DNA of 64,000 bases from Pseudomonas sp. Tri1 (GCF_017968885.1 NZ_CP072913.1:6364501-6428500); one strand, 5' to 3'; numbered from the stretch's first letter, positions 44,534 to 55,987 are shown. Program-made: numbers and translations. The notes: generated by a model from the sequence alone, not told the origin.

Positions 44534-45177
44534 TCCAAGGCTGATTTGCAGCGCTTGAGCCGCGCCTCCAGATTCCGGTCTGGCATGGCGTGGCTACGCA
44601 GTGCGTGAATGGTCTGCTCGACATAATCACGGGTGCTGCCGTAACGCCCGCAGGCGCTTTCGAACACCTGGCTCAGCACATGGTCCGGCAAGTTGCCGGC
44701 ATAGCTGGGCAGGTGCCGCTCCAGCACAAACCCCAAGGCTTGCACCCGGCTGCCATCTTCGAGACGGCAACTGAGCCAATGGGGACGATAGGACGGGAAT
44801 GGCATCTCGCGCTGCCACAAGGCAAACAGCGAGTCTTCGAGGTTCTCCTGCGGTAATCGATAAGCGAACCCGCTGCACGAACCGCCGCGATCCAGACCGA
44901 ACACCAACCCCGGCAACTCCGGGGTACCGCGGTGTTCATGGGACCACAGATACAAACCGCGATGATAACCGTGGACCCGGCCGCGCATCCGCTCCACTGC
45001 CGTGCATTCCGGCCGCCAGATCAAGGAACCGTAAGCGAACAGCCAGACCGGCCCGCCTTGGTGACGGCTCATGGTCGATTGCATTGAGGCGAGCAGTTGT
45101 TCACGGGTCAACTGCGGCCCCAGGTCAAGGCGTGGCGGATACGGTGCACAGGGAATGGCAGATTCGATAGCGGTCAT
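44509..45177 (-). CDS. Gamma-glutamylcyclotransferase (ChaC-like)
   Basis: This 222-residue enzyme is predicted to release 5-oxoproline from glutathione. The N-terminal glycine-rich substrate loop [11 protein letters not shown] is the hallmark of ChaC/GGCT folds. The conserved Glu in ALWQREMPF is a candidate general base. It runs convergently into glpT with a 25-base overlap of the coding ends. The glutathione role is taken from ChaC proteins. Confidence 0.88.
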   Translation of the reverse strand: MTAIESAIPCAPYPPRLDLGPQLTREQLLASMQSTMSRHQGGPVWLFAYGSLIWRPECTAVERMRGRVHGYHRGLYLWSHEHRGTPELPGLVFGLDRGGSCSGFAYRLPQENLEDSLFALWQREMPFPSYRPHWLSCRLEDGSRVQALGFVLERHLPSYAGNLPDHVLSQVFESACGRYGSTRDYVEQTIHALRSHAMPDRNLEARLKRCKSALDQAIASRL

Positions 45178-45515
45178 GGCCGTTAGCGTTTGGCTCCTCG
45201 CGGGTCGGTGGATGGGGATTGCCCGTCATGCTGTTGACGTTTATCGGGATCAAGGCAAGTTAAATGCCAGTCCGCACCCTATATACGTTATCGGTATCTA
45301 GCCCCAAGGCTAAATATCGAAACGAAATATATGGAGTTATATCGATGGAAGGTGGCATCCACTCATATGATGAGGGTGCTTGTTCCCGCTGGACTGCGTA
45401 GCCGTCCCAAAACAGGCGGTTGCTGCGCAACCGAGCGGGAGCAAGCTCCCTCGCCACAAAACGCACGGTTGCAGATCACAAAAGCGCATGACTCAAGACA
45501 GGGGCTCAATCGCTA
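45178..45515. other. 338-bp gene-free stretch with AT-rich patch and inverted repeat
   Basis: The stretch has an AT-rich patch at about 45275-45350 holding the imperfect dyad AATATCGAAACGAAATATA (45315-45333) and, at 45378-45456, a long imperfect inverted repeat. I see no ORF with a ribosome site. It separates the ChaC-like gene from the reductase gene end. Confidence 0.5.
45378..45456. repeat. GTTCCCGCT-type inverted repeat
   Basis: The arm GCTTGTTCCCGCTGGACTGC (continuing GTAGCC) and the inverse arm ending in GAGCGGGAGCAAGC show about 22 paired bases with a few mismatches. It is a third Pseudomonas intergenic repeat type, followed by a CTCCCTCGCCACA tail like that near 57620. Confidence 0.7.
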
Positions 45516-46484
45516 TCAAGCCCGCGGCGCATACGCAAACACATCGGCACGCATTTGGTGGGCGTCCATTCCAGCCTCCACCAGCGCATCGAGCGTGGCG
45601 TAGATCATGGCCGGCGAGCCGCTGGCGTAGACATGCACGCCAGAGAGGTCGCTGATGTCCTCGCACACGGCTTCATGCAGCATCCCACAACGTCCTTCCC
45701 AACCACATACGTCGCTGACGACTTTGTGCAGGAACAGGTTCGGCAGCTTTTTCCACTCGTCCCAATGTTCGATTTCATAGAAATCTTCCGGCCGCCGCAC
45801 GCCCCAATACAAATGCACCGGATGCTTGAAACCCGCCGCGCGGCAATGCTCGATCAGGCTGTGCATCTGCGCCATACCGGTACCGGCGGCGATCAGCACC
45901 AAGGGGCCGTCCGGCAGCTCGGACAGGTGGGTGTCGCCAAAAGGCATTTCGACACGCACGTTGGGGTTGCGTCGCAGTTGTTCCAACAGTGCCTGCGCAC
46001 TGCTTTCGCGCACCAACACGTACAATTGCAGGTCACGCCCCGAATGCGGCGCGGAAGCCAGGGAGAATGCCGACTTCTCGCCGTTCTCCCGCTCGATCAT
46101 CAGGTACTGCCCGGCGTGATAGCGCGGCGGCTTGCCCGCTGGTGCGCGCAAGCGTACTCGCCAGACATCGCCGCCCACGTCAGCGCACTCGATGACCTGG
46201 CAGGCCAGCTTGCGCACCGGCAACTCGCCCGGCGACAGCACGCCATCCCACAACACCACACAGTCTTCCAGAGGCTCGGCGATGCAGGTGAAAATCTCAC
46301 CGTGATCGCGCACCTCGCCAGCCTGTTCCACACGGCCTTCCACCAACAACGCACCACAGACGTGGCAGTTGCCATTGCGGCAGCTTTGCGGGCATTCATA
46401 GCCCAGGCGCCGAGCACCATCGAGAATCCGTTCGGCGGGCCGGATCTCCAGCACCGCTCCGGAAGGCTGCAAGGTTACACGCAT
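45516..46484 (-). CDS. 2Fe-2S flavin reductase (CDP-6-deoxy-delta-3,4-glucoseen reductase-like)
   Basis: This 322-residue electron-transfer protein has an N-terminal plant-type ferredoxin domain with cluster cysteines C35, C40, C43 and C67. A ferredoxin-reductase FAD/NAD(P)H domain follows (RYHAGQYLMIERENGEKSAFSL, AAGTGMAQMHSLI). The database name comes from the ascarylose pathway, but no other sugar gene is present. The ATG at 46484 overlaps the ubiD stop by one base, so it is coupled to ubiD and may serve flavin or quinone redox chemistry. Partner unknown. Confidence 0.85.
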   Translation of the reverse strand: MRVTLQPSGAVLEIRPAERILDGARRLGYECPQSCRNGNCHVCGALLVEGRVEQAGEVRDHGEIFTCIAEPLEDCVVLWDGVLSPGELPVRKLACQVIECADVGGDVWRVRLRAPAGKPPRYHAGQYLMIERENGEKSAFSLASAPHSGRDLQLYVLVRESSAQALLEQLRRNPNVRVEMPFGDTHLSELPDGPLVLIAAGTGMAQMHSLIEHCRAAGFKHPVHLYWGVRRPEDFYEIEHWDEWKKLPNLFLHKVVSDVCGWEGRCGMLHEAVCEDISDLSGVHVYASGSPAMIYATLDALVEAGMDAHQMRADVFAYAPRA

Positions 46485-47950
46485 CAATCTATTCCTAACT
46501 GATTCCAGATGGCATCGATCCGTTGGGTAACGGCTTCATCCTTGACGATAACCCGGCCCCACTCACGGGTGGTTTCACCGGGCCATTTATGCGTGGCATC
46601 GAGTCCCATCTTCGACCCCAGGCCGGACACCGGCGAGGCGAAGTCGAGGTAGTCGATTGGCGTGTTCTCGATCATCACGGTGTCACGCTTGGGGTCCATG
46701 CGCGTGGTGATGGCCCAGATCACGTCGTTCCAGTCCCGTGCGTTGATATCGTCGTCGGTGACGATAACGAATTTGGTGTACATGAACTGTCGCAAAAACG
46801 ACCAGACCCCCAGCATCACCCGCTTGGCGTGCCCCGGATACGACTTCTTCATGGTCACTACGGCCATCCGGTACGAACAGCCTTCCGGCGGCAGGTAGAA
46901 GTCGGTGATTTCCGGAAACTGCTTCTGCAGGATCGGCACGAACACTTCGTTCAGCGCCACCCCCAGAATAGCCGGTTCGTCCGGCGGGCGGCCGGTGTAG
47001 GTGCTGTGGTAAATCGGCTTGATCCGATGGGTGATGCGCTCGACGGTGAACACCGGGAAGCTGTCGACTTCGTTGTAGTAGCCGGTGTGATCGCCATACG
47101 GGCCCTCATCCGCCATCTCACCGGGATGGATCACCCCCTCGAGAATGATCTCGGCGGTAGCCGGCACTTGCAGGTCGTTGCCACGGCATTTCACCAACTC
47201 GGTGCGGTTGCCGCGCAACAGGCCAGCGAACGCGTACTCGGAGAGGCTGTCAGGCACAGGCGTCACCGCGCCGAGGATGGTCGCCGGGTCCGCGCCCAGG
47301 GCAACCGACACCGGGAATGGCCGACCGGGGTGCTTTTCACACCACTCACGGTAATCCAGCGCACCGCCCCGGTGGCTCAACCAACGCATGATGACCTTGT
47401 TGCGGCCAATCACCTGCTGGCGATAGATCCCCAGGTTCTGGCGATCCTTGTTCGGGCCCTTGGTGACGGTCAGGCCCCAGGTGATCAGCGGCCCCACATC
47501 GCCCGGCCAGCAGGTTTGCACCGGTAGCATCGCCAGGTCGACATCGTCGCCCTCGATCACCACTTCCTGGCAAATCGCGTCTTTGACGACTTTCGGCGCC
47601 ATGGAAATGATCTTGCGGAAAATCGGCAGCTTGGACCAGGCGTCCTTCAGACCTTTCGGTGGCTCGGGCTCCTTGAGAAACGCCAGCAGCTTGCCGATCT
47701 CGCGCAGTTCGCTGACCGCTTCGGCGCCCATGCCCAGGGCCACGCGCTCAGGCGTGCCGAACAGGTTGCCCAGCACCGGGATGTCGTAGCCCGTAGGATT
47801 CTCGAACAATAACGCCGGACCTTTGGCCCGAAGCGTGCGGTCGCAGACTTCCGTCATCTCCAGCACTGGAGAGATAGGAATCTGGATGCGTTTCAACTCG
47901 CCGCGCTGCTCAAGCTGCTGCACGAAATCCCGAAGATCCTTGAATTTCAT
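46484..47950 (-). CDS. ubiD: 4-hydroxy-3-polyprenylbenzoate decarboxylase
   Basis: This 488-residue decarboxylase uses prenylated FMN (made by UbiX) to remove CO2 in ubiquinone synthesis. It starts [20 protein letters not shown] and carries the conserved [12 protein letters not shown] and the downstream [14 protein letters not shown]. The E-x-x-R-type and Glu catalytic area fits UbiD. I chose the ATG at 47950 for its match to UbiD N-termini; the longer frame to 48064 is not conserved. It lies in an operon with the flavin reductase. Confidence 0.94.
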   Translation of the reverse strand: MKFKDLRDFVQQLEQRGELKRIQIPISPVLEMTEVCDRTLRAKGPALLFENPTGYDIPVLGNLFGTPERVALGMGAEAVSELREIGKLLAFLKEPEPPKGLKDAWSKLPIFRKIISMAPKVVKDAICQEVVIEGDDVDLAMLPVQTCWPGDVGPLITWGLTVTKGPNKDRQNLGIYRQQVIGRNKVIMRWLSHRGGALDYREWCEKHPGRPFPVSVALGADPATILGAVTPVPDSLSEYAFAGLLRGNRTELVKCRGNDLQVPATAEIILEGVIHPGEMADEGPYGDHTGYYNEVDSFPVFTVERITHRIKPIYHSTYTGRPPDEPAILGVALNEVFVPILQKQFPEITDFYLPPEGCSYRMAVVTMKKSYPGHAKRVMLGVWSFLRQFMYTKFVIVTDDDINARDWNDVIWAITTRMDPKRDTVMIENTPIDYLDFASPVSGLGSKMGLDATHKWPGETTREWGRVIVKDEAVTQRIDAIWNQLGID

Positions 47951-48029
47951 TGAGATGCCACCCCGAAAATAGGCGTACATCCTACCTGCTCTCACGCCCA
48001 AACAGCAGCCCGGGCATACGCAGCAGCGA

Positions 48030-49985
48030 TCAATTATCGCTTGTACCCAGCAACACCGGGGCAAACAACGGGCTTAGCCGGGCGCTGCCAATGTCAGACA
48101 GATGATCCTCATCCCGGTACAGCGAATGCCCATTGACCTCGATGCTGCAGACCTGGCCCGCACACATCAATGGGGTCGGATCGATGACATGCACGCCTGG
48201 GTCGGCGGCGCTCATCGAGGCGAACAAGGCACTCAGAAAACCCTGGCGGGCCAAGTGCTCCTGGAGCGGACGCCCCAATCCCTCGGCCGAACGCCCAACC
48301 CGGGCCAGGCTGGTCAAGCGGCTGATAGTGCCCTTGCGCTGCAGCGGCACTTCCTTGAATAACCAGACTTGCGCACCCGTCGCCCTGATCGCCGCCACCC
48401 GCGCCTTGAGCGCTGCAGCCATACGCGCCTCGGCCTCGGCGGCATTGTCGCGAGGGTTGAGCAACACCTTCCTATCGCCGTCCTCACGACCGTAGACGTA
48501 AAGACTCCAATTGGAAGCCAGCACCACGTCCTTGATCTGCAGGCGACGGATCTGCTCCATGGTCCGTTGGTTAAAGTCCTTGCAACGCTGACGCGGCTCA
48601 TCGCTCAGGATCGGCGGGCAGGCACTCATACTGTACAGCCACACCGGGCGCCCCTGGCGGGCGGCGTTATTTTCAATCGCCGGCAATAGCGCGGCAGCGT
48701 GGCTGTCGCCCCAGAACAGTTGTGTCGCCGGCTCACCCTGGTTCGCACCAACCAGACACGCCTTGTCCAGATTCTTGTCCGAGGTCACCAGCATGCATTT
48801 CATCTGTCCGGCCCGCCAATCCCGTGCCTGTGCATACTCCAGTGCCTTGCCCGTGAGGCGTTGGGGAAATCCATCCGCCGATCGCACCACCGCCCCCGTC
48901 ACCGCCAGGGCGAACATGGCCAACAAGCCTCCCACCAGCACCGGCTTGCGGCCAGCGAGCACGCGCTTTTCACGAAATGGAAGCTCGACGAAACGCCAGC
49001 TCGACCAGGCAAGACCCAGCGCCAGCAGCATCCAGCCAGCAGCCTCCCAATGTTGGATACCGTCGATGGAAATCGCGTTGGCATAGACGTAGACCGGCCA
49101 ATGCCACAGGTACAGGGAATAGGAAAGCAAGCCGATCCAGACCAGCGCCCGGGTACCGAGCACCTGCGCGACCCAGGTCGAGCCTTGTGCGCCGGACCAG
49201 ATCAGTGCGCTAGCGCCAAGGACAGGCAGCAAGGCTGCCCAACCCGGGAATACCGTGTTCTCGTCGAAGGTGAAAACCGCCACCAGCACAGCCACCAACC
49301 CGACCACGCCGGCAACCTGATAGAGCCATGGCTTCACCGCCTGTTTCGACGCCGGCAACACCGCGAGCATCGCACCGCACAGCAATTCCCAGGCCCGTGT
49401 CGGCAGCGAGAAAAAAACCAGGTCAGGCTTGCGCTCCAGATAAGCGATGTTCAATCCGAAGGAAACCAGCAGCATGGCAAACAGCAGCCAGCGCCAATGG
49501 CGAACATGGCGCATCAACAACATCATCAGCAGTGGAAAGAAGATGTAGTACTGCTCTTCCACCGCCAGGGACCAGGTATGAAGCAACGGTTTGAGGTCTG
49601 ACGCGGGCTCGAAGTAGCCGTCCTGACGCATGAACAGGATGTTCGAGATGAACAGCGCCTGATAACGAACCGCCCGGCCAAGCTCGGAAAAATCCTTGGC
49701 CGTCAGCAGCAACCAGCCCAGGGCCAACGCCGCCACCAGCACCACGCTCAAGGCCGGAATGATGCGCCGCGCGCGTCGGGCCCAGAAATCGACGAAGCTG
49801 AAACGCTGCGCGTTGATCTCGCGGAACAGGATGCCGGTTATCAAGAAACCGGAGATGACGAAGAAAACGTCAACACCAACAAAACCACCGCTGAACGTGC
49901 TGAAGCCGAAGTGAAACAGCACCACCGGAATAACGGCCAGCGCCCTCAAGCCGTCGATGTCACGACGGCTGCCGAATGTGTGCAT
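48030..49985 (-). CDS. Acyltransferase-3/SGNH fusion protein (OafA/O-acetylase type)
   Basis: This 651-residue membrane protein is a likely O-acetyltransferase of surface polysaccharide. The N-terminal acyltransferase-3 domain (about 1-350, starting with [20 protein letters not shown]) has some ten membrane segments and [13 protein letters not shown]. The C-terminal SGNH-like periplasmic domain (about 400-651) has GDSH near 427 and DxxH (DEDHLSD) near 627. The start at 49985 has AAGGA upstream. It is next to rho and ubiD, like P. aeruginosa PA5238 by memory. Target sugar unknown. Confidence 0.87.
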   Translation of the reverse strand: MHTFGSRRDIDGLRALAVIPVVLFHFGFSTFSGGFVGVDVFFVISGFLITGILFREINAQRFSFVDFWARRARRIIPALSVVLVAALALGWLLLTAKDFSELGRAVRYQALFISNILFMRQDGYFEPASDLKPLLHTWSLAVEEQYYIFFPLLMMLLMRHVRHWRWLLFAMLLVSFGLNIAYLERKPDLVFFSLPTRAWELLCGAMLAVLPASKQAVKPWLYQVAGVVGLVAVLVAVFTFDENTVFPGWAALLPVLGASALIWSGAQGSTWVAQVLGTRALVWIGLLSYSLYLWHWPVYVYANAISIDGIQHWEAAGWMLLALGLAWSSWRFVELPFREKRVLAGRKPVLVGGLLAMFALAVTGAVVRSADGFPQRLTGKALEYAQARDWRAGQMKCMLVTSDKNLDKACLVGANQGEPATQLFWGDSHAAALLPAIENNAARQGRPVWLYSMSACPPILSDEPRQRCKDFNQRTMEQIRRLQIKDVVLASNWSLYVYGREDGDRKVLLNPRDNAAEAEARMAAALKARVAAIRATGAQVWLFKEVPLQRKGTISRLTSLARVGRSAEGLGRPLQEHLARQGFLSALFASMSAADPGVHVIDPTPLMCAGQVCSIEVNGHSLYRDEDHLSDIGSARLSPLFAPVLLGTSDN

Positions 49986-50069
49986 AACGGTCCTTGTTGT
50001 TTTACGAACTGATGCAAGCACGGACACTACCGGCCTGGGAAAGTTGTCTATTTTGATACAAATGCCGCG

Positions 50070-50098
50070 AAAAAAAAGAGCGCCCCTGTTCAGGGCGC
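50070..50098 (-). terminator. Terminator of rho
   Basis: On the minus strand GCGCCC (50098-50093) pairs with GGGCGC (50085-50080), extended by a few weaker pairs, and is followed by eight T residues (50077-50070). It lies 24 bases past the rho stop. Confidence 0.9.
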
Positions 50099-50121
50099 CC
50101 TTTCTTGAAGCGTGCTTGGTA

Positions 50122-51381
<1,260 letters not shown>

Positions 51382-51577
51382 ATAGGAATGACGTAATCAT
51401 TTATGGAGGGGGGAAATTAAGCTTTTGGCTTAATGAGGCCGCGCCGCGGAGAAGGCGACAGGATCGCGTACTTATTCGAAAGGAGAGCGTCGGCGACGGC
51501 TTGCAGGGGGCAATGGAGAAACCAGTGCGGGGCCGAATGTAACACCTGCGTTTGCGAGCGTCTAGCCCTGAATAACG

Positions 51578-51606
51578 AAAAAGCCCCGCGATTTGCGGGG
51601 CTTTTT
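51578..51606. terminator. Terminator between trxA and rho
   Basis: AAAAAGCCCCGC (51578-51589) pairs with GCGGGGCTTTTT (51595-51606) around GATTT. It lies 16 bases past the trxA stop on the minus strand and is symmetric in both directions. Confidence 0.93.
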
Positions 51607-51622
51607 CAATGGCATTCGACGC

Positions 51623-51952
51623 TTAGATGTTAGCGTCGATGAAAGCGGCCAGTTGAGACTTCGACAACGCGCCAACCTTGGTGGCTTCGACGTTGCCGTT
51701 CTTGAACAGCATCAGGGTCGGGATACCACGCACACCGTGCTTGGCCGGAGTATCCTGGTTCTCGTCGATGTTCAGCTTGGCGATGGTCAGCTTGCCTGCG
51801 TAGGTGGTAGCAATATCGTCCAGGACCGGGGCGATCATTTTGCAGGGACCGCACCACTCAGCCCAATAGTCGACCAGTACCGGGCCTTCGGCCTTGAGTA
51901 CGTCAGCCTCGAAGCTAGCGTCGCTAACGTGTTTGATAAGCTCGTTGCTCAT
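51623..51952 (-). CDS. trxA: Thioredoxin 1
   Basis: This 109-residue cytoplasmic disulfide reductase has the active site WCGPCK (C34, C37) and cis-proline in GIPTLM. It works with thioredoxin reductase for general reduction. The neighbour order trxA-rho is conserved in Pseudomonas. The strong terminator at 51578-51606 separates it from rho. Confidence 0.97.
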   Translation of the reverse strand: MSNELIKHVSDASFEADVLKAEGPVLVDYWAEWCGPCKMIAPVLDDIATTYAGKLTIAKLNIDENQDTPAKHGVRGIPTLMLFKNGNVEATKVGALSKSQLAAFIDANI

Positions 51953-52072
51953 GGAAGTCTCCGGGTAATCAGCAAAAAAACGTGGCCCATCATAGCTGCC
52001 CTTCCAAGGTTCAGGAAGCTTGAGTTGATTGAGTCTCGCTATGGCAGCAGGTGTATTTGAGTATGGCCCACG

Positions 52073-52780
52073 TCACGAGGCAGCAGGTGCCACGAAGGAA
52101 ATTCCGGTACGCAACGCAGCGTTACGTACATGTTCCTGCATGGCTTTTTGCGCAGCCCCCGAAGCGCGGCGAGCCAAGGCGCGAAGGATTTTGCGATGCT
52201 CCTGCCACGTCTCCATCGCCCGCTCCGCCCTGATGAACGGTAGTTTCTGGCTTTCCAGGAAGATATCGGCACTGGCGGTGAGGATGCTCAACATTGCCTG
52301 ATTGCCGCTGGCCAACAGGATCCGTCGATGAAATTCGAAATCCAGCCGAGCGGCGGCGTCGAAATCCCCGACTTTCAACTCCCGGCGCATGGCTTCGATA
52401 TTGTCTTGCAGCGTGTCGAGCTCGTCGGCGCTCAACGTCACCGCCGCCAACCCCGCCGCGAAGCCCTCCAAGGCGTAGCGCAATTGGAAGATATCCACCG
52501 GCGAAGCCTGGGCCGCGAACGGCCAGCCCGGCGCCGACTCGTGGCGTGGCATCTCTGTCGACGACTGCACGAACACACCTTTGCCCGGCTGCACGCTGAT
52601 CATGCCCAAAGCGCTCAACGAGGAAAGCGCCTCGCGCAACGACGCCCGGCTTACACCCAGTTGCAATGCCAGATCCCGTTGCGACGGCAGCGCATCCCCG
52701 GGACCGAAGCCTTCATCGGCGATCAGTTTGCGGATGGCTTGCAGCGCCACTTCGGGAACGGCACGAGAGATGGAATTCAT
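52073..52780 (-). CDS. FadR-subfamily GntR transcriptional regulator
   Basis: This 235-residue regulator has a winged helix-turn-helix (about 12-72, with LPSQRDLALQLGVSRASLRE) and a C-terminal FCD-type helical domain (about 95-225), which in the family binds a metal and a carboxylic acid. It is divergent from a four-gene amino-acid-type ABC operon across 254 bp and is the likely regulator of that operon. Its metal-ligand pattern is plausible but the effector is unknown. Confidence 0.9.
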   Translation of the reverse strand: MNSISRAVPEVALQAIRKLIADEGFGPGDALPSQRDLALQLGVSRASLREALSSLSALGMISVQPGKGVFVQSSTEMPRHESAPGWPFAAQASPVDIFQLRYALEGFAAGLAAVTLSADELDTLQDNIEAMRRELKVGDFDAAARLDFEFHRRILLASGNQAMLSILTASADIFLESQKLPFIRAERAMETWQEHRKILRALARRASGAAQKAMQEHVRNAALRTGISFVAPAAS

Positions 52781-53034
52781 GGATTTTCAGACAAGCCGAG
52801 TGAAGAAGCCGGTAGTTGTAAAGCTATTCGACGCGCCCGGCAAGTCGTGCCCCAGCAGGGTTCGGCGACAAATACCGACGCCCGATAAAGGTGCGAAATG
52901 TGCCGCAACTGTTCAGACCAGTAAGACCGCCAAACACCAGCAATTCCGTGGCTTTGACTGAATAAAAGCTTGTTTGGCATGGCCTGTGCTCTGTCCGAAC
53001 GCAGAAATCACATCACCGATTGCGGAGATTCGCC
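52781..53034. promoter_or_regulatory. Divergent control region between FadR-type regulator and ABC operon
   Basis: The gap contains the near-palindrome ACTGTTCAGACCAGT at 52908-52922, a plausible GntR/FadR-type operator. TTGACT lies near 52954 with no good -10. It serves both the regulator and the ABC operon. Only position and dyad shape support regulation here. Confidence 0.45.
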
Positions 53035-53820
53035 ATGATTCAGCGTTGCAGCGCCCTGCTCACTGCCCTGTTTGCCAGCCTGATGCTCTGCCAGCTACCC
53101 GCCCACGCCGACGGCCTGGAAGACGTGGTCAAGCGTGGCACGCTCAAGGTCGCCGTGCCCCAGGACTTTCCTCCGTTCGGCTCGGTAGGCCCGGACATGA
53201 AACCCCGCGGCCTGGACATCGACACTGCGAAACTGCTGGCCGACCAGCTCAAGGTCAAGCTCGAACTGACCCCGGTCAACAGCACCAACCGCATCCCGTT
53301 CCTGACCACCGGCAAGGTGGACCTGGTGATTTCCAGCCTGGGCAAGAACCCGGAGCGGGAAAAAGTCATCGACTTTTCCAGCGCCTACGCGCCGTTCTAC
53401 CTGGCAGTGTTCGGCCCACCCGACGCAGCCATCAACGGCCTGGATGATCTCAAGGGCAAGACCATCAGCGTCACCCGTGGCGCCATCGAAGACATCGAGC
53501 TGACCAAGGTCGCCCCCGAAGGCGTCACCATCAAGCGCTTCGAAGACAACAATTCGACCATCGCCGCCTACCTGGCCGGCCAGGTCGACCTGATTGCCAG
53601 CGGCAACGTGGTGATGGTCGCCATCAGCGAACGCAACCCCAAGCGTGTCCCGGCGCTGAAGGTGAAACTCAAGGACTCGCCCGTGTATGTGGGCGTGAAC
53701 AAGAACGAGCCGGCGTTGCTGGACAAGGTCAACCAGATCCTCGCCACCGCCAAGTCCGACGGCAGCCTGGAGAAAAATTCCCAGACTTGGCTCAAACAGC
53801 CACTGCCGGCCGACCTCTGA
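53035..53820 (+). CDS. Amino-acid-type ABC transporter substrate-binding protein
   Basis: This 261-residue periplasmic receptor of the SBP_bac_3 family has signal peptide MIQRCSALLTALFASLMLCQ, with cleavage after AHA. A mature domain follows, with GLDIDTAKLLADQLKVKLEL and the substrate-loop VISSLGKNPEREKVIDFS. CGGAGA precedes the ATG at 53035; the frame extending to 53020 starts with TTG and lacks a signal. It leads a four-gene ABC importer. The likely ligand is a polar amino acid or opine-like compound; the exact one is unknown. Confidence 0.9.
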   Translation: MIQRCSALLTALFASLMLCQLPAHADGLEDVVKRGTLKVAVPQDFPPFGSVGPDMKPRGLDIDTAKLLADQLKVKLELTPVNSTNRIPFLTTGKVDLVISSLGKNPEREKVIDFSSAYAPFYLAVFGPPDAAINGLDDLKGKTISVTRGAIEDIELTKVAPEGVTIKRFEDNNSTIAAYLAGQVDLIASGNVVMVAISERNPKRVPALKVKLKDSPVYVGVNKNEPALLDKVNQILATAKSDGSLEKNSQTWLKQPLPADL

Positions 53821-53841
53821 CCGTCGCTTGAGAGGCTGAGC

Positions 53842-54510
53842 ATGGCATATCAGTTCGATTTTCTGCCGGTGGTACAAAACACCGAGCTGCTGTTGCGCGG
53901 TGCCTTGTTCACCCTGGAACTGACGGCCATCGGCGCGCTGCTCGGGGTCAGCCTGGGCATCGTCGGGGCCGTGGTGCGGGCGTGGAACATTCGTCCGTTC
54001 GCGGCGATCTTCGGCGTGTACGTGGAGCTGATCCGCAACACGCCATTCCTGGTGCAACTGTTTTTCATCTTCTTCGGCTTGCCGTCCCTGGGCCTGCAGA
54101 TCTCCGAATGGCAAGCGGCGGTGCTGGCGATGGTGATCAACCTCGGTGCCTACTCCACCGAGATCATTCGCGCCGGCATCCAGGCCATCCCGCGCGGGCA
54201 ACTGGAAGCCGCCGCAGCGCTGGCGATGAGCCGCTTCGAAGCCTTTCGCCACGTGGTACTGCTGCCGGCACTGGGCAAGGTCTGGCCGGCCCTGAGCAGC
54301 CAGATCATCATCGTGATGCTCGGCTCGGCGGTCTGTTCGCAGATCGCCACCGAAGAATTGAGCTTCGCTGCCAACTTCATTCAATCGCGCAACTTCCGCG
54401 CCTTTGAAACCTATGCACTGACCACGCTGATCTATTTGTGCATGGCCCTGTTGATCCGCCAGTTCCTGAACTGGGTGGGTCGCCGCTACATTGCCAGGAG
54501 CAGCCAATGA
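53842..54510 (+). CDS. Amino-acid ABC transporter permease, first subunit
   Basis: This 222-residue HisM/GlnP-type permease has about five membrane segments. The coupling segment includes SRFEAFRHVVLLPALGKVWP. The N-terminal segment ELLLRGALFTLELTAIGALL is typical. It is coupled to the next permease by an ATGA overlap, and the pair would form a heterodimer. Confidence 0.91.
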   Translation: MAYQFDFLPVVQNTELLLRGALFTLELTAIGALLGVSLGIVGAVVRAWNIRPFAAIFGVYVELIRNTPFLVQLFFIFFGLPSLGLQISEWQAAVLAMVINLGAYSTEIIRAGIQAIPRGQLEAAAALAMSRFEAFRHVVLLPALGKVWPALSSQIIIVMLGSAVCSQIATEELSFAANFIQSRNFRAFETYALTTLIYLCMALLIRQFLNWVGRRYIARSSQ

Positions 54511-55157
54511 GCGATTTCACTTTCTGGGACGTGGTGCGCAACCTGCTCACGGGCTTGCAATGGACCCTGGCCTTGTCGTTGGTAGCGTTTATCGGCGGCG
54601 GGCTGATCGGCCTGCTGGTCATGGTCTTGCGCATTTCCAAAAACGCCCTGCCCCGCAACGTCGCCCGCACCTACATTGAACTGTTCCAAGGCACGCCGCT
54701 GTTGATGCAGTTGTTCCTGGTGTTCTTCGGCGTGGCCCTGGCCGGGGTGGAGATTTCGCCGTGGATGGCGGCGGCGATTGCCTTGACGCTGTTTACCAGT
54801 GCCTATCTGGCGGAGATCTGGCGCGGTTGCGTCGAAGCGATCCCCAACGGCCAGTGGGAAGCCTCTTCGAGCCTGGCCCTCAACCCACTGGAACAGTTGC
54901 GCTACGTGATCCTGCCCCAAGCCCTGCGCATCGCCGTGGCGCCGACCGTGGGCTTTTCGGTACAGGTGGTCAAAGGCACAGCAGTGACCTCGATCATTGG
55001 TTTTACCGAACTGACCAAGACCGGCGGCATGCTCGCCAACGCCACGTTCGAGCCGTTCATGGTGTATGGCCTGGTGGCCCTCGGTTACTTCCTGCTCTGC
55101 TACCCCTTGTCCCTCAGTGCGCGCTACCTGGAAAGGAGACTGCATGCCTCTGCTTAG
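54507..55157 (+). CDS. Amino-acid ABC transporter permease, second subunit
   Basis: This 216-residue paralogue of the preceding permease has about five membrane segments and the coupling segment ALNPLEQLRYVILPQALRIA. The ATG at 54507 overlaps the upstream stop. It ends 14 bases inside the following ATPase gene, giving tight coupling. It partners the first subunit in the import channel. Confidence 0.91.
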   Translation: MSDFTFWDVVRNLLTGLQWTLALSLVAFIGGGLIGLLVMVLRISKNALPRNVARTYIELFQGTPLLMQLFLVFFGVALAGVEISPWMAAAIALTLFTSAYLAEIWRGCVEAIPNGQWEASSSLALNPLEQLRYVILPQALRIAVAPTVGFSVQVVKGTAVTSIIGFTELTKTGGMLANATFEPFMVYGLVALGYFLLCYPLSLSARYLERRLHASA

Positions 55158-55881
55158 AATTTCCGCCCTGCATAAATACTACGGCGATCACCACGTGCTC
55201 AAAGGCATCGACCTGACCGTCGAGGAAGGCCAGGTGGTGGCGATCATCGGCCGCAGCGGCTCGGGCAAATCCACTTTGCTGCGCACCCTCAATGGCCTGG
55301 AGTCGATCAACGACGGCGTGATCGAGGTGGACGGCGAATACCTCGACGCCGCCCGTGCCGACCTGCGCAGCCTGCGGCAGAAAGTCGGGATGGTGTTCCA
55401 ACAGTTCAACCTGTTCCCGCACCTGACCGTCGGCGAGAACGTGATGCTCGCGCCGCAGGTTGTACAGAAGGTCCCCAAGGCCAAGGCGGCCGAACTGGCG
55501 CGGCAGATGTTGGAACGGGTCGGCCTCGGCGAGAAGTTCGATGCCTTCCCGGACCGTTTGTCCGGTGGCCAGCAGCAACGGGTAGCGATTGCCCGGGCCT
55601 TGGCGATGTCGCCGAAAGTGCTGCTGTGCGACGAAATCACTTCGGCCCTGGACCCGGAACTGGTCAATGAAGTGCTCAGCGTGGTGCGGCAACTGGCCAA
55701 GGAAGGCATGACCCTGATCATGGTCACCCATGAAATGCGTTTCGCCCGGGAAGTCGGCGACAAGCTGGTGTTCATGCACCAGGGCAAGGTGCATGAAGTC
55801 GGCGACCCCAAGGTCTTGTTCGCCGAGCCGCAGACGGCCGAGCTGGCGAATTTCATTGGGACAATCGAGCCTGCGGCCTGA
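55144..55881 (+). CDS. Amino-acid ABC transporter ATPase
   Basis: This 245-residue GlnQ/HisP-type ATPase has Walker A GRSGSGKST near 36-44, Q-loop VFQQFNLFPHLT, signature LSGGQQQRVAIARAL and Walker B VLLCDEITSALDPE. AGGAGACTGC precedes the ATG at 55144, which overlaps the permease gene by 14 bases. It completes the divergent FadR-regulated importer. Confidence 0.93.
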   Translation: MPLLRISALHKYYGDHHVLKGIDLTVEEGQVVAIIGRSGSGKSTLLRTLNGLESINDGVIEVDGEYLDAARADLRSLRQKVGMVFQQFNLFPHLTVGENVMLAPQVVQKVPKAKAAELARQMLERVGLGEKFDAFPDRLSGGQQQRVAIARALAMSPKVLLCDEITSALDPELVNEVLSVVRQLAKEGMTLIMVTHEMRFAREVGDKLVFMHQGKVHEVGDPKVLFAEPQTAELANFIGTIEPAA

Positions 55882-55906
55882 GGTTCTGCGGTGCCGCTTC
55901 CGGACT

Positions 55907-55987
55907 CATCGCGAGCAGGCTCGCTCCCACCCTGACCGCATTCCACATGCGGTTCGTTCACCTGTGGGGGCGAGCTTGCTCGCGATT
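55907..55987. repeat. REP inverted pair (REPIN-like), copy 7
   Basis: CATCGCGAGCAGGCTCGCTC (55907-55926, to 55931) and the inverted CTGTGGGGGCGAGCTTGCTC (55962-55981, to 55987), with a short spacer. It lies between the ABC operon and ppx. Confidence 0.88.

Noticed and set aside
52029..52301. Short plus-strand frames opposite the FadR-type gene
   Set aside because: The minus-strand GntR protein accounts for this sequence with intact domains.
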